Below are positions 11,878-23,817 of a DNA stretch of 64,000 nucleotides, piece by piece. The stretch is from Paralvinella palmiformis (Eukaryota; Annelida; Polychaeta; Terebellida; Alvinellidae), in assembly GCA_025642065.1 (NCBI GenBank), contig JAODUP010000164.1, positions 434,001-498,000 of the forward strand. The letters are read 5' to 3'. The first letter of the stretch is position 1. Each line of letters begins with the position of its first letter. Under the pieces are notes generated by a model. It was not told the DNA's origin. It saw nothing but the letters and a program-made list of their open reading frames with translations, and searched no databases. The position numbers and the translations under genes were made by a program.

Positions 11878-13869
11878 ATTTCTGAAAATACAAGGATGTG
11901 TGACTCAATTATCGTGCTATAATTAGCTGATTATTGGCTCTATATATCCTTTATATTTCCAGCTATCACAGATGCCGACTATTATAATCGTCGTAAACGG
12001 TCTGATGCAGCAGACTCCCAAGCGAGTGGCACCAGCTTATACAATCACAATTTGTCGTCTTCCCCGCCATCACCACAATCACTACAGCAGCACTACCCAG
12101 ATGCTGATCCAAACTATAATCCTCACAAGAAACTGACGCATGTCTCATCATTGTCTGCTCCAGAGGTTAACCAGGTCAGAATAATAATTTTAATTAGTTT
12201 TAAATATTTATCAATTTCACTTTGCCTGTCGTTGTCTTTTGCTGTCATCGTTATTTACAAATAGAAATCAGATCTCGTTGGTGTTTCTTTGGCTCCAGTT
12301 ACATCAAGTACAAAATGGTGCTATCATGCTGGGATCGGATCAATCAGGTCTATTTTGGTCTAATAAACCTCTACTGTGGATAACATAAACCAAAAGCAAT
12401 CAATTTAGAACTGTCATTTCCCAACATTGTAGGAAATCATCTCCTCGAAGAGGACCTTTTCCAGACCCCCCTCCATTAGTTCCATGTTTATTTTTAGAGG
12501 AGCACAGCTCATTTGATTTGATACAAATAACTAAATCTGCTTCTAAATTATTCTTATGCCTTGACATTATTTTTAGTAGTAAAAGAATTTCCCACTAGAA
12601 CAGTGTACTGAAAAAGATAATTTTAAATACAACCTTTGATGTGCTTTTTGGACACGTGACTACCACACTAAGTGAAAAACAGGGTATTCTGATAGAACAG
12701 TGCTTAGTCCATTGCACTGCTAATCCTCAGTTAGTAGACTTAAGTACAACTAATCCTTGTATGTGTGGGATGTTCCCCTAAGTAGTAGCCCCATGATCAT
12801 ATCACCTAGGTGTGGCCAGTGCTGAGGGTAAACATACTACTGAGTGGAAAATGGTTGATACCAATTGGTCCATTTGTCAGCCATTACATGGCTGACGACA
12901 GAAATCTGGTCTCCAATTTCACATGAAAAGGGGTCTCAAGAAGTCCCAAAACTAATTAACTGATCAACCTCTATGCAGGTTTAGATGTATCAGAATATAT
13001 TGCTGTCGTGTGTTAATAGTGCCAAGAAATAAAATTTTCTAATCAGTCATTGAAAATAGCAAATAAATAAAGTTACACCACTTATGGCATGAGAAACTAC
13101 TGTGCTTGAAAATTTGATACTTGCCTGCGAGTATATGGCAATCCCATTATTGAAAGACATCTTGTTAAATTTTGCATAAAAGTGACTAATTTCAGTACTT
13201 TTCCAACATGGCACATTTTATGTGAGTTTTTCACGATTTGCAGATTAGCAGCAAATTTATTGTCTTTGATTGATTACTGGTTTTCTCTTGCAGGGATGTG
13301 AGAGTCCAGGTCCAGAGCTCAACTCCGCAAAGAGACTCTATCTGTCAATCAGCAGCTTGAGTCGTTCTGACCGAGTGAAACACAGGCAGTTGTTACGTAT
13401 GAAAAAACGCTCAGACTGGTTCCTTGGTCCGAACAAAAGTAGTCATCCTCGGGCTGACTCAGAGAGTGTACTGGGGGGTAGTCAGCAGCTGTCAGTGGGC
13501 AAGAGTTCATTGGAGGCTACCTCTCTGGATGCTCTGATGTCAGGAACAGCCTCGTCCGATGCTCGGGTGACCAATGCTGGTGATGCAATGCAGCTATCGT
13601 CCGACTACGACTCCTCCTGGAACGACAGCTATGTGGCTAGTTCCGAGCCAATGCTGAAGGTTCAGTCCAGACAGGATGGGATCAGTGCAAACCATGGCGC
13701 CATTGCTTCAACTTCCACCCCCATCAAGTCCAGTCCAATATTGCTGCCACCCACAGCAAGGGCAAGGCACCAGCTGGCAGCATCTCCGTGGCAGGAGGTC
13801 ACTGAACGAGAAGTGCGCTCTTTCATGGTGGAGAATTACTATTCAAATCAAGATGGCAAGCCAAGCTGA
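393..13869 (+). CDS. RhoGAP domain protein (seven coding exons, 526 aa)
   Basis: Coding exons by splice site and phase: 393-514, 7558-7621, 9547-9708, 10265-10374, 10661-10995, 11963-12174, 13294-13869 (TGA). They join without a frame break to 527 codons. The product should stimulate GTP hydrolysis on a Rho-family GTPase in the cytoplasm. The RhoGAP fold runs from about residue 43 (FGFTLSEAF, then LPEPLV) to about 240. The catalytic arginine finger is Arg80 in VFRKGGN. The conserved lysine is Lys116 (VVKRFLLKIPGG) and the conserved asparagine is Asn183 (NHMSSEAVAKSVAPSLF). After the domain come a basic patch (YNRRKR), a Ser/Pro/His-rich stretch and a second basic segment (RMKKRSDW). The IPGGVF motif is most like the ARHGAP20/TAGAP branch, but the N terminus is too short for RA or PH domains, so the orthologue is not fixed. 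Exon 3 begins at the AG of 9545-9546, because only that site keeps phase with exon 2 and the normal RhoGAP spacing. The ATG at 393 is preceded in frame by TGA at 342-344. Confidence 0.88.
1099..1444. mobile_element. Possible MITE-like repeat with inverted ends
   Basis: The left edge reads TCAGAGTTCCCACACG. The right edge reads GCTGTGGGAACCATGTCTGA, which is nearly its reverse complement. Both ends carry clusters of TCCTGGAAA(A) (for example around 1115, 1140 and 1393-1411), in inverted arrangement. There is no coding potential. Length and inverted ends suit a non-autonomous DNA transposon, but no family was recognised. It lies in RhoGAP intron 1. Confidence 0.35.
3586..3745 (+). mobile_element. 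Degenerate tRNA-derived SINE, family A
   Basis: The head resembles a tRNA promoter (CCTAATTGGTAGC, A-box-like). The body shares TTTGCCTCATTACTG...GGAGG and TAGCCTATCTTGTACACAAACATGGCCTTAAAACA with the better copies at 38615, 36356 and 52545. It is old: the B box is eroded and no target-site duplication is visible. Confidence 0.6.
5731..5858 (+). CDS. Alternative first coding exon of the RhoGAP gene
   Basis: An ATG at 5731 opens 42 codons plus two bases and ends at a consensus donor (CCGCT|GTGAGT at 5859). The leftover phase is the same as that of exon 1, so it joins exon 2 in frame as ...DERPQPL-VKFGFTLSEAF. An in-frame TGA sits at 5719-5721, just upstream, which fixes this ATG as the start. 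The peptide begins MSTSSNSESAGTSAPASQSN, is rich in Ser, Pro and Thr, and contains four isoleucines in a row followed by APSSPRFDERPQP. It has no recognised domain. The isoform would be 528 residues with the same RhoGAP core but a different, probably disordered, N terminus. The exon lies in the 7 kb first intron. Support is from ORF, donor and phase only, so it remains a prediction. Confidence 0.6.
8189..8953 (+). repeat. Element with direct CGTATAAGTCGAGGC ends and a 222-bp internal duplication
   Basis: The 15-mer CGTATAAGTCGAGGC occurs at 8189-8203 and 8939-8953, exactly 750 bases apart in the same orientation. Between them, blocks repeat at an offset of 222: CATGCCTGATTG at 8414 and 8636, and AACAGTTTGGTGAAAATT at 8550 and 8772, followed by TTATTGAATA...TTAGTAGGCAG.GATGTG. 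A third shared block (AACAGCGCATGAC) is offset by 177 because of an indel. There is no ORF. Family unknown. Confidence 0.5.
9806..10005. repeat. Short GGACAAGTAAAAA / GGTTGTCC repeat patch
   Basis: A stem GGTTGTCC (9817-9824) pairs with GGACAACC (9834-9841) over a nine-base loop. GGTTGTCCG recurs near 9878, and GGACAAGTAAAAA occurs near 9855 and again near 9988. This suggests a small non-autonomous repeat in RhoGAP intron 3, just downstream of exon 3. No family recognised. Confidence 0.35.
11766..11876 (+). repeat. TCTG tetranucleotide microsatellite
   Basis: About 110 bases of (TCTG)n with a few interruptions, in RhoGAP intron 5, starting about 90 bases before the exon 6 acceptor. ORFs read through it on both strands are artefacts. 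Confidence 0.95.
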
Positions 13870-16800
13870 GATAGAATCCTAAATCTTAGTGTACCTTTGT
13901 TTTACTTTTCTTTTTTGTTTTGCCTGTCTAATAGTGCTAGTTTATCACTTTTATCTGTTTTATCAGTACGTATGTGTGCATGCATACGTGTGTGTTTATC
14001 GGTCATGCTGGGGAGAGCAGATGAATTATATACAATTGATCCAAGAATGTATACCTCGCCAAACTTGGCAAATTTCCACTGTACACTCCCTGTCTGTCTT
14101 TGGCCTCTCTTTATTGAACATCTCCCTAGCTAAATGGTGTATCAGTTGATATATGACCAGATGATTGTATGCCTCTCAGTTGTTAACTGCCAACAGAAAT
14201 TTCACATGGTTTTCTAGTAAAAGATAAGGCGAGGCAACCATTGTTCATGATCACAGATCAGCAAAGGGTGTGGGGGCTATCCATGCACAGAGACATGGCC
14301 GTTTGGTGTTGATTCTCAGGACTCCAGTTGACTGAAATGCCACCTCTGACAGTAGAGAGAATGCACAGCTTTCAGATGATAGCTGTTCCGAGTGCTGGCT
14401 TTTCATAAATATTTCCCTTGCCAAAAATGGCCATAGTTTAAAAGAATCTTATAGTCTAGAGTGCCTTTTTCAAGCTGTTTTTTCAGTGAATGGGTTATCA
14501 TTTGTCATCCGAGTTGAATATGTCCTGTGTGTGGTGGTTAGAACCAACTAGATTGCTATTAGTAAGGCTGTTCGCTTTGTGATCTTATTTTATGTAGTCG
14601 ATCTAAATTAAGGTGACTTGGTTTTTATTCGGGATCTGGTTTTATGTATGAACCATCTTGTTCGTATCATTTTAATGTTCTATTTCTTAGAAATCTCTAG
14701 TCATCGTGCTCTGGTCGTTATAGGAACAGTTTGCTGGAAGTAAGATGATGAATGTGGGATGGTGTGCTGATGGATGGTTTGTCTTTTGCTCAACTTTGTA
14801 AGAAGCCCTAATACTGTTCAGTGATGGCACCCAGCAGTAGTTTATTAAGCCAGTTGTAACGTTATAGCCTTGGTTATTGGTACCAAACTAGAAGCATTTC
14901 AGCATACGGTTGTTACAGTACTTGTGCACACCATGTACACAGGGTCACTTCATTGCTTGTAGTAATCATTTCTGATTCGTGGTACATCAACAGGACCCCC
15001 GATTAAATGTTTGTGAACTAAAGCAGCCTTCAGTGTTACAATTCAACGCCATTCTGTATACTCCAGTAGAAAACAGACATCTATTATTTGTCTTCACTTG
15101 TATGTGCAGCATGTATGTGTGTGTGTGTGTGTGTGTATCCCCAAAGATCTGTAGTATTACACTTCATCTTACAAATTTGTGGTGTTTGTATACAGGCTCA
15201 ATGACCCAGCTATCAGCTATGCTACTGTAAAATACTGCTATAATATATAAACTGAAAACAGCTGAATTCTAGCATTAAACTATTGAATTTGAACCATTTA
15301 CAAATGTTGCATGCTGTTTCATCTGCTATAGCAAGTGGCTATTGTATAATGTTATAGGTTGATTTGGGGATGTCTTTGCTAGTGGTTAGGATATTTTATG
15401 GTTAGTCTGAACTCTTGGTATGGCACATTCTTCTATTTTACATTCCTCTAAGAATCTGTCCATTGAATCTCAGCCTTTTGGGAAGTGCTGAGTTTCATAT
15501 TTGAAGCGATCCCACATCTCATCGTCCCTGTGCGGATCTGAATGCCATAATAATGCGTTACCATTAGCAGCATAGATGTTGCTCCATAGGACCGATCTGC
15601 AATGTTCTGCACACAACAGCTGATCGATTTTGGCAGATGTGATCCTTATAAGGCATCTGTAATTTACCAGTGATCGGTTGTTTTTTTACGACAATTCCTT
15701 GTCAACTGATTGCTTTCCATCTGAGCTGTTATTGTGCGAGTTTACCTGACTAAACCATATCAGACCCGGAGTAAAATAACAGCAGCTGATTAAGACTCTC
15801 TTGTGTGCGTTGGGCACATCTGTGTTAATAACATGTTTCCGTTTGTCGTTGGCACCTCATTATTTTCATCTTAATTCCAACAACTACAGATTGGCCCTTC
15901 TATGTAATGGTGGTGCTTCTAAATCTTCTTTGCACCAGTTCACCTTCTCTTTCGAACTTCATGACGACTTCTTTGTGAACTTCACCAAGACTCATTTACG
16001 AGTTTCAGTTGAACATTATGAATGACGTGAAGAAATTCGGTAAACATTTATCTGGCTTCTTCGTGTTAGGATTGCTGTTACTGCTGCTTGCCAGTTTGTT
16101 GTTGATGTTGTACAGTGTGTGTGTGTGCGTGTGTTCAAACTTGATAACTAGACGTTTCAGCACTTTGCCTGTACACATACAACCTTTGTTTGTAAATAAG
16201 GCACTGAATCAGGGATGTGTACCAGAAGCCAAGCATCTCATATTATATCCATTCGAATTAACACCTGTGTGTGTATGTGTGTGTGTGGTTGACTGTCGCC
16301 AAAGTCCTTTCAGTCGATTACACCTTGCAAAATTGTACAGTTCTCTCGCCTATAGATTACGGTTCATGGTGCCTTCACAGGTGAACATGGCACATTGTTC
16401 AGTGTATAACAGCAACCACAGCCACATCATTAGACTCTTGTTTGAACTTTATGGGACAAGATAATAAAAGTCCAGTGTGTGCTTGTGCACACGCACCCCC
16501 CCCCCTTGCATAGCCACACATGTCTGCATGCATGCATGCATATATACATGTATACAGGCCTGTTATCTATTCAGATGTCGTTGGCTATCTAGAGTGAAGT
16601 TGTTGATGTTAGCTCTTTCCCCTCACCCATGTTAGATCAGCTTTCAAGCTCTATTCTAAGCCAGTCGACTGGCTGCTGTATCTTATCAGTCTGATGATGT
16701 CTACGCCTTCCTACATCATCTGACGACAGGAGTATTTCTCACAGCTAATGCCCAATGTTATTGCCAACTTCTTAAATCGACGTTCACTTGTACGATTCCC

Positions 16801-18990
16801 GTAGTGTGTCCGGTAGTCCATAGGGAGCGTGTTCCACAGACGCGTGTACATATTTAAACCATTTGCTGGGAATTCCACGCTAAGAGATGCTTCCAGTTTT
16901 CATTACGGCTTGCGTTGGAATTTATACGTTACCTTAGGCTGCAGGCCGATGTTGGCGGCCTCGTTCTCCTGTACATAGACATCAGCATTCCATTGTACTT
17001 CTTTTTTTTTCTTTTTTTTTATATGGCACAAGATAATAAAAGTCCAGTGTGTGCTTGTGTTCATTGTTTTCGGTATGTGTATGTGTGTATTTGCATTGTT
17101 GGCCTTAAGCATTATCATCCAGTTGTAGATAGCTGTGGGCCAGTTACGTTTTTAAAATACGCTTCTGATGCGGTAAGTTTAGATGCAGTGGGGTGCCCCC
17201 AACGTGACCGGATCGCCGCCTGCTTAGGATGGTTACTGTCCTTGCGGTGTGGCCATCCGATTTGGTTATTAGCTTATTTGGCTGGATTCTTGGGGTGTTT
17301 TTTTTTTATCGTACAGCTTCGTCGTGCAAACCCCGAAATGCTTGCACATTGGTGGACATGGTTGGCTCCACAGACACGTCTGTGTGTCGCCTCACTGGAT
17401 AGTTTGTATAGCAAGCTGGTGATGCTTAGAGAAGAAGAAAACTATTCCGGAATCATAGGACAACAGTGTTTAGTTTGAGCTAGCTAGAATAGAAATTTCT
17501 GTGCTAGTAATTTTATTCTCTCCTCCGATGTAGCCCTTTCGCTGCATTCACATTAGAATATACAGATTGGTGGCAGCAACTAGAATTTCTCCATCGTCCC
17601 CCTTTATTGTAGATTCTTCTATTCGATGTTGGTACACGTTTTTATGCACCCAACTGTGGATTTTAATGTTGAGCGGAAAGCCTGTCAAATATTATCTAGA
17701 CGGCTGTCCATCAGCGTTTTTTAAATAATTATTATTAAATTTTACTGTTAATTATTATAAGATATTTAAAAGCTGATTTCTCAAAGAATGCTTGGGCAAT
17801 GCTCATTACCAATACAGGCAACACTTCGAATGTTAAACAGAGAATCGGATGGCTGTACGTGACGAGTATAGTTCACATCCAAATAGGAAATGATATCGGC
17901 AGGTTTTGTTTAAGAATAACAATTGCATCGGATATCAGTCTGATAACTCGGCTTCCGATTTGAATTGATTCGATATTCTAGTTATGAAAATGGTTTGCCT
18001 TCTATGAAGTGGTGAGCTTCCTATTGGCAGTTTGCCGGAAACAATATAATAAATACTAACCTATAGCGGAAGCATGGCTGTTTATGAAATGCCTGTTTGT
18101 AAGTATATTTTGGCTGCTGTTCGACCAGGAATTGGTTTCTTTAGGGCCAACATTACATCAGCCGGTCGAACAGGTTGACCCGTTATGATCTCATTGTTGT
18201 AGGCATCATAGTGTAAGTTCGAATGTATTTATAATTGTCTTCTGGTCATTAAATTCCGGCCAAGAGTGTTACAGCCGACCCGAACGTCCGGACACATTAT
18301 TAGCCGAACATGCTTTTATTACGATGTTTAGTAAATAAAGCCGCTGTATGATGCCGCACCTCACAGTCTGGATTTCAGTCTTTTAAACTCTCCGAAACAG
18401 TCTGATGAAGATTATACAGTGGCTGTCCCGTCTTTCAACGTAATGATCACCTTTCATATATTGGTGCAGTGTTGGTTTCTTTTCCCGATTCATTTGCTCT
18501 TTTGTTTTCAGTTTTGTTTCCGTCTGACTTCAGATGTAACAATATGTGTCACAAGACAAATATACTGTCGCTCTCAGTATTAACTCGTGTTTGGATGTTT
18601 CTCACTGTGACCTGCACACATCTACCACCCCCATTTCATTTGATTGGCTGGCACCTGCGTTGTCTAATCTGTGTGTGTGTGTGTGTGTTTTGATGTATTA
18701 CATATGCTCACGCAGACATACACACACACACACACATATATATATAAATATACATATTTATGCCATGTTAACGTTACACGTGTCAGGTTTTATAATACAC
18801 ACTGTTGTCCTATTGTCCTTCGTTGATCTTATTTCAGGTGTGTCAGCCCGCGTGTATTCTGTACATTTTATTGTTCTTTCCAAAGACATACAATCTTCAT
18901 TAGACAAATGACTACAAGGATTTGGTTGTTAATTTTGTGATATAAAAATGGATGATCAACATGCAAATAAATCTTTTATCATTGAATCAC
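13870..18990 (+). other. Possible long 3' UTR of the RhoGAP gene
   Basis: After the stop at 13869 there are about 5 kb of mostly unique sequence with no recognisable exon. Candidate AATAAA signals lie at 16463-16468, 18334-18339 and 18966-18971. ORFs such as 16915-17478 carry poly-T and GT-repeat peptides and no recognisable domain, so I treat them as chance. A 32-base direct repeat (16456-16487 and 17028-17059) lies inside. The real transcript end is not decidable from sequence. Confidence 0.35.
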
Positions 18991-20323
18991 ACATGGCGTC
19001 TTAGTCTATGGATCTCTCTCTCTCTCCGAGTGTGTGTGTGTGTGTGTGTGTGTGTGTTAAATTGCAGAAAGTGCACTTTCGATTGGCATAATTTATTGAA
19101 GTAATGTTTTACTTAATACTGTTTTTTTTTGGTGGAAGAAATACTATAAGTATAATTATAAATGAAAAACAAAACCTAGGAACAGACAGTCCACCAGTTC
19201 TTTGAATGTTGCCTATACTGTTAGAAATAAATTGATGGATTTCCAATAAATGTACGGCCCTGTTCCGAGGTGTCCCCTGGGGCACCAGAGAGCGGTATTC
19301 TAGCTAGATTTCCACAACCGAAGAAACATCAATGAAATACGTAACAATTTCTGCATCTGATCTGCATAATAGATCAGAAACAGATCGGTTCAGTGGGAAC
19401 CGAAATGAATTAAATCAAAGGTTCACAGGAAAATTCTCGATAGATCATCCGGTATGAATTTTGGATACAAGAAAATTACACGTTATGAAAACAACACACT
19501 ATGGAAACGCATTCGCCCCGACACAATAATCATTGGAACAATTCTAACAACTAGACATCCAGGTAGTTATAAAATAAAGTTTAACCTTCATATATATATA
19601 TATATATATATATCAAGCACATATTAAAGTACTATACTTTGACGATTACAATGCTTCCACTACTTCAATACACCGTTGTAATTCTGAAGTGAGTGGATTC
19701 CTGTAGTTGTATTTTCCGCTTAAACTGAGGTCAAAATTTAAGCATGCATCGTGAAAATATTTGCATACTATTTTACATCTCTATTTAGTATTTACACTTA
19801 TTATAAAACAACTAAATTCACTAATTCTACACACAAAGGGAGTTTAAGGAGAATAAATACATTTATATGTCTGCCACAGGTGAAAACACCACAGGAAGTA
19901 TGGGGGAACTGTTTACTCTCCATAAAGAATGACAAAGCATAAAGAATGACAAATAAAATAGTCGTACAAGTTTACCAAGAACTGATTTTTTTGTCATTAC
20001 TTCTCTGTTCAACAAAATTTATTAATTAAGTAACACATTTTTTATGAAACAATATTAAAAATATTGTCAATACTAGCACAACAGGAGAATCAATATAGCG
20101 ATCTTCCATCCCTCTTAAACATCTCAACCTGTAATGGTTTCAGTGGAATTTGGTCCCAATGATCTGATTGATGACCTGTTGGAGTTCCCTGCTGTGTGTT
20201 AATTATGTGTGTTAATTACTGTCAATTATGTGAAGCTTTGTGTCAGGTCAGGTGAAGGCGTGTGATGCTAACATGAACGTTTTTCTTTTGTCATGATTGG
20301 TACGGTGTGTGTGCGTGTGTGTG

Positions 20324-20358
<35 letters not shown>

Positions 20359-20368
20359 CAAAACTTCT
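18991..20368. other. Intergenic, no gene seen
   Basis: AT-rich sequence with a CT then GT microsatellite (19015-19058), a TA tract (19591-19612) and a TA tract at 20325-20353 directly next to the LINE 3' end. I see no exon or RNA gene. Confidence 0.5.
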
Positions 20369-22005
20369 ATAGTGCCAATATACTCAAAAAGAATCAAGCT
20401 CAGTGGTGCACCTAGTACAGGGGTTGGGCAAACTCATAGTCTGGCTACGATGCAAAGTTCATCAACAATGATCAGATGGCAAGGAAACTTAGAAAGGATA
20501 AGCGAGTCTGAAAAGGTGAGTTTTCAAATGGTGACGGAAATAAATTATGCTATTTGATGACTTAACATATTTAGGGAGTGAATTCAAAAGAGTAGGGATA
20601 GCAACTGAAAAAGCAGGAGTCCCAGCCTGGGAACAGACAATAAGTGAAAACCAAATGAACGGAGGTATCTGGGATTGGGTGATAAAGAAAGCATGGAAAA
20701 TAGATATGAAGGTTCTCCAGAAGAAAGAGTTTGATAGGCAGAGTTTGAAAATGATACAAGATTGAACAGGAAGCCAGTGAAGAGATTTCAGAAGTGGGAA
20801 AACCGAGGAGACCATGTGACAACCCTAGCTAAGTAGTTCTGAACACACTGAAGTTTTAGAATATCCTTAGATGCAATGTTATAAAGAAGAGAGTTGAAAT
20901 AATCAAGCCCACTAGTAATGAATGCTGTAGCAATGGTTTTGGCGACCGAAAGAGAAATATAGCGCCGAATACGGCAAAGGTCACGAATATGATAGAAGCG
21001 GCAGAGACATGTCAGAGAAACATGTTTTCTGAAATTAAAATCACTACCAAATGTAACACCAAGATTACATACAGTGTCTGATGGTGTGATGCTATGACTA
21101 AGGGTGTTCATAGGAAATAAACGAATAAGTTTGCTGCATTGTCTGGATGTACCTATACTGATGAAATCTGTTTTTTTTTGGGGGGGGGGATTGAGCCTAA
21201 GTTTATTGTTTGTCATCCAGCCACATATATCAGTGAGACAGTCACCAAGTTGTTTAAGGGAAAGATCAGTGTTTGCCATAGATAAAGATATGTATACTTG
21301 GGTGTTATCTGTATATAAATGATGGTCTAATTTGTGGCTGTGAATAAGAGAGCTTAGTGTTGTGGTATTCAGAGTAAACAGTTGCGGTCCAAGGACAGAG
21401 CCTTTGGGAACACCACAAAACAATGGCACTGCCTTTAAAAAACATTTTCTTATTTTTATTGATTGAAACCTATTTATTAAGAATGAACGGATCCAGGTAA
21501 GTGCTGTGCCAGATATGCCATACCAATCAGAAAGCTGCAGATAAATATAAAAGTGTTAGTGCTGTGACCTTTCTTGTGTCCATGTTTAGTGCTATGTCAT
21601 AATGAAATTTTAGTAGAGAGGTTTCTGTGGAATGAAATTGATTGTAAGCAGACTGAAAAATATTAGACAAGTGATTACAGTTTAAGTGAATGTTCAAACA
21701 ACAGGATACGACCGTTTTTAATACTTTAGATATGAATGATAGATTAGAACTGTTTAGGTCATTGGCTGGTAAAGATAGTTTCTTAAGTATACATGGGCAT
21801 GTTTAAAATGAGAAGAGAATACTCCGGAGACTAGTGATAAATTTATTGTCTTAGTAATTGGAACAATTAGTGTGTGAAGACAAGATTTTAGCAGAAATGT
21901 AAGTCTAGGATAAAGTTCACAGGACTTATTAGGAGATGATAAAATCCGTTTAGAAACTTCAGTAAGAGTGGCTGTACAACTGGAAAATTGTTTGTTGTTC
22001 GTCAA
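20369..22005 (-). pseudogene. Dead CR1/L2-type LINE, reverse transcriptase and 3' end
   Basis: Read on the minus strand, pieces of one reverse transcriptase follow in family order. An upstream thumb-proximal segment (KTINLSLVSGVFSSHFKHAH, about 21754-22005) comes first. Then FQSAYNQFHSTETSLL and LYLSAAF, then GVPKGSVLGPQLF, then HHLYTDNTQVYISLS, then LARVVTWSPRFSHF, and last PLLKSLHWLPVQ and HHLKTHLFRLAYPF. It cannot be active: the catalytic Asp of the LD-LSAAFD box is Tyr, the YADD box reads YTDN, and frames are broken between about 20815 and 20788 and upstream of 21429. The 5' part, including the endonuclease, is absent. The 3' UTR (20369-20480) is shared with the copy at 35293. Confidence 0.88.
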
Positions 22006-22430
22006 CTAGCTCTTAAAGCACGCACGGTTTGTAGCACAGTCGTCGCGAAGCCATCTGGCTGTAGTGAAATATAACTGGGGCGTGTGTGTGGTATAACATG
22101 AATCCTAGATAAACTTGTGGGTAAATATACAGCACAACCAATTAGCGAATTATACCGTTATACCCTGCTCATGGAGTCAAAGAACGATCTTCCAAAAAGA
22201 TCTACATTATCACCCAGGTCCAAATTCTCGACACAACATTTTCGGGTTGGATACATGACCAGGTTGAATATGTCTTTTTGACGAACTGAATTGTTTTAAA
22301 ATTGTATGTTAAAGACACTATGTGGAAGTAAGACATTCTTGCAGTGACTATCACTTGACTTAGAATTTCGGTTCCATCGGCGAATGTTGGGTGAAACGGC
22401 AGTTTCAGTCAATCAGTAAATTATCATAAT

Positions 22431-22650
22431 CATATATGTCATTAAATCGTAACCGATCTCCCACGTTAAATGGTGCTGCCTTCTCCGCTGAGTTAATTTA
22501 AAAAGGGAGGACGTTAAAGAACCCGCAAGGACGTAGTACACTATGGCAGTGACCAACCTCGGGTTATTTCGATTCCACCTTTCTGTACTGCTCCCCTATA
22601 ATCCCTATATGTAGTGGGGGATGAGATATCAACAACTACTCAATAAAAAG
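22431..22650 (+). mobile_element. 5'-truncated SINE, family B
   Basis: This stretch matches the body of the full copy at 62115: CCACGTTAAATGGTGCTGCC, GAGGACGTTAAAGAACC, GGCAGTGACCAACCTCGGG and TTCGATTCCACCTTTCTGTAC. It ends ACTACTCAATAAAAAG, the same tail as the copy at 37998. The tRNA-like head is missing. Confidence 0.7.
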
Positions 22651-22944
22651 GAACAGACTGGAAATAACTAGATCTAAGACTAGTCTAAGTCACTAAGTGT
22701 TCAAACCTTCATGTGCTATCCCTGTTTCATGATCATAGATCGTGAAACGAAAAAAAATAATCAAAATACGAAAGACCTAAAAGACGCGGGTACAATACCT
22801 AATAAAAAATTTAGCATAATTCCACTAACTACTGCTGTATATAAACGCTTATTCCGTTAATTAAGTCATCTGTTACATTATGGTCATATTTGGTAAACGG
22901 CTGCAGAATATATTTCCAGACAATGTCAAGGACGACGTAGTTAA

Positions 22945-23000
22945 GACTACGGGAAAACAATATGGCGGACGGAAGTTGATAAATATACTTACACATAAAG
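22945..23000 (+). promoter_or_regulatory. Candidate promoter of the C6orf118-like gene (YY1 + ETS motifs)
   Basis: CAATATGGCGGACGGAAGTTG combines a YY1-type AATATGGCGG core with an ETS-type CGGAAGT core. This is a common arrangement just downstream of start sites of widely expressed genes. It lies about 850 bases before the ATG at 23818, which leaves room for a 5' UTR intron ending at the CAG of about 23790. This is inference from motifs only. Confidence 0.35.
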
Positions 23001-23817
23001 TAATCGAAATAGTTGTTCAGTAGTTTAATGAATGATATATAGATCTGCCAATAAAAGGAGTATACGTGTAAATGTTTATCTGGTTAAGGATTATGTAATA
23101 CGTTCGAAGTAGTGTTTACATGTGCGTAAGTTACTCAATCACAACTGTTAACGCAGTCAGTGAGTGACTGATTATACTAGTCTATATAGATCTAATTAAT
23201 AATTACTCAGTAATTATCTCAGTCAAAATCCGTGTGATTTACTGTGTCTCTGTAGGTCTCTTACTAAGTCCGAATTGTCCAAGACATCTCTGCCCCAGGC
23301 CGAGTTGTCACTTGGGCTGAGTTGTCTAATATCCATCTGAGGGTATTACCAACTTTCTATGTTTCTTCTTCAGTCTATTATAACAAATATTAATATACAA
23401 AATTTAAATGCTTTCTCTTATATAATCTGTTAAAGTTAGCTTATGCCATGTGGCTGCTACTAATTAACCCACAGAGAGTTATTAACAAATATACCAATGC
23501 CAGTTATCAAAGTCATTTACAAATAAAATTTAGGATACAAACCCATTTCATTAATGTCACAACAGTTATGTCACAACTGATGCAAGATGATGATGAATGA
23601 GAAATGTTTAAAATACTATTATTATTATATTAATATTATTAAAGGATCTGTTTGTTAATATTTTATTGCTAAGCTTTATAATGTTACATTTTCTTGAGTA
23701 TATTACTAGGAATAAATTGTTTGGGAAACTTATCAATATTTGGAGTAGACCTAATATGGTTATTGACCTTTCTTATCTTAGTCTCAGCAGGTGATGAAAT
23801 TTATAGCATAATAAAAA

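Noticed and set aside
11587..11926. Cys/Leu/Ser/Val repeat ORFs on both strands
   Set aside because: They come from the TCTG microsatellite.
13676..13882. ORF overlapping the last RhoGAP exon
   Set aside because: Out-of-frame shadow.
16915..17478. 187-residue ORF in the region after the RhoGAP stop
   Set aside because: It contains poly-T and GT-repeat peptides and no recognised motif, and it lies in the probable 3' UTR. I saw no support for translation.
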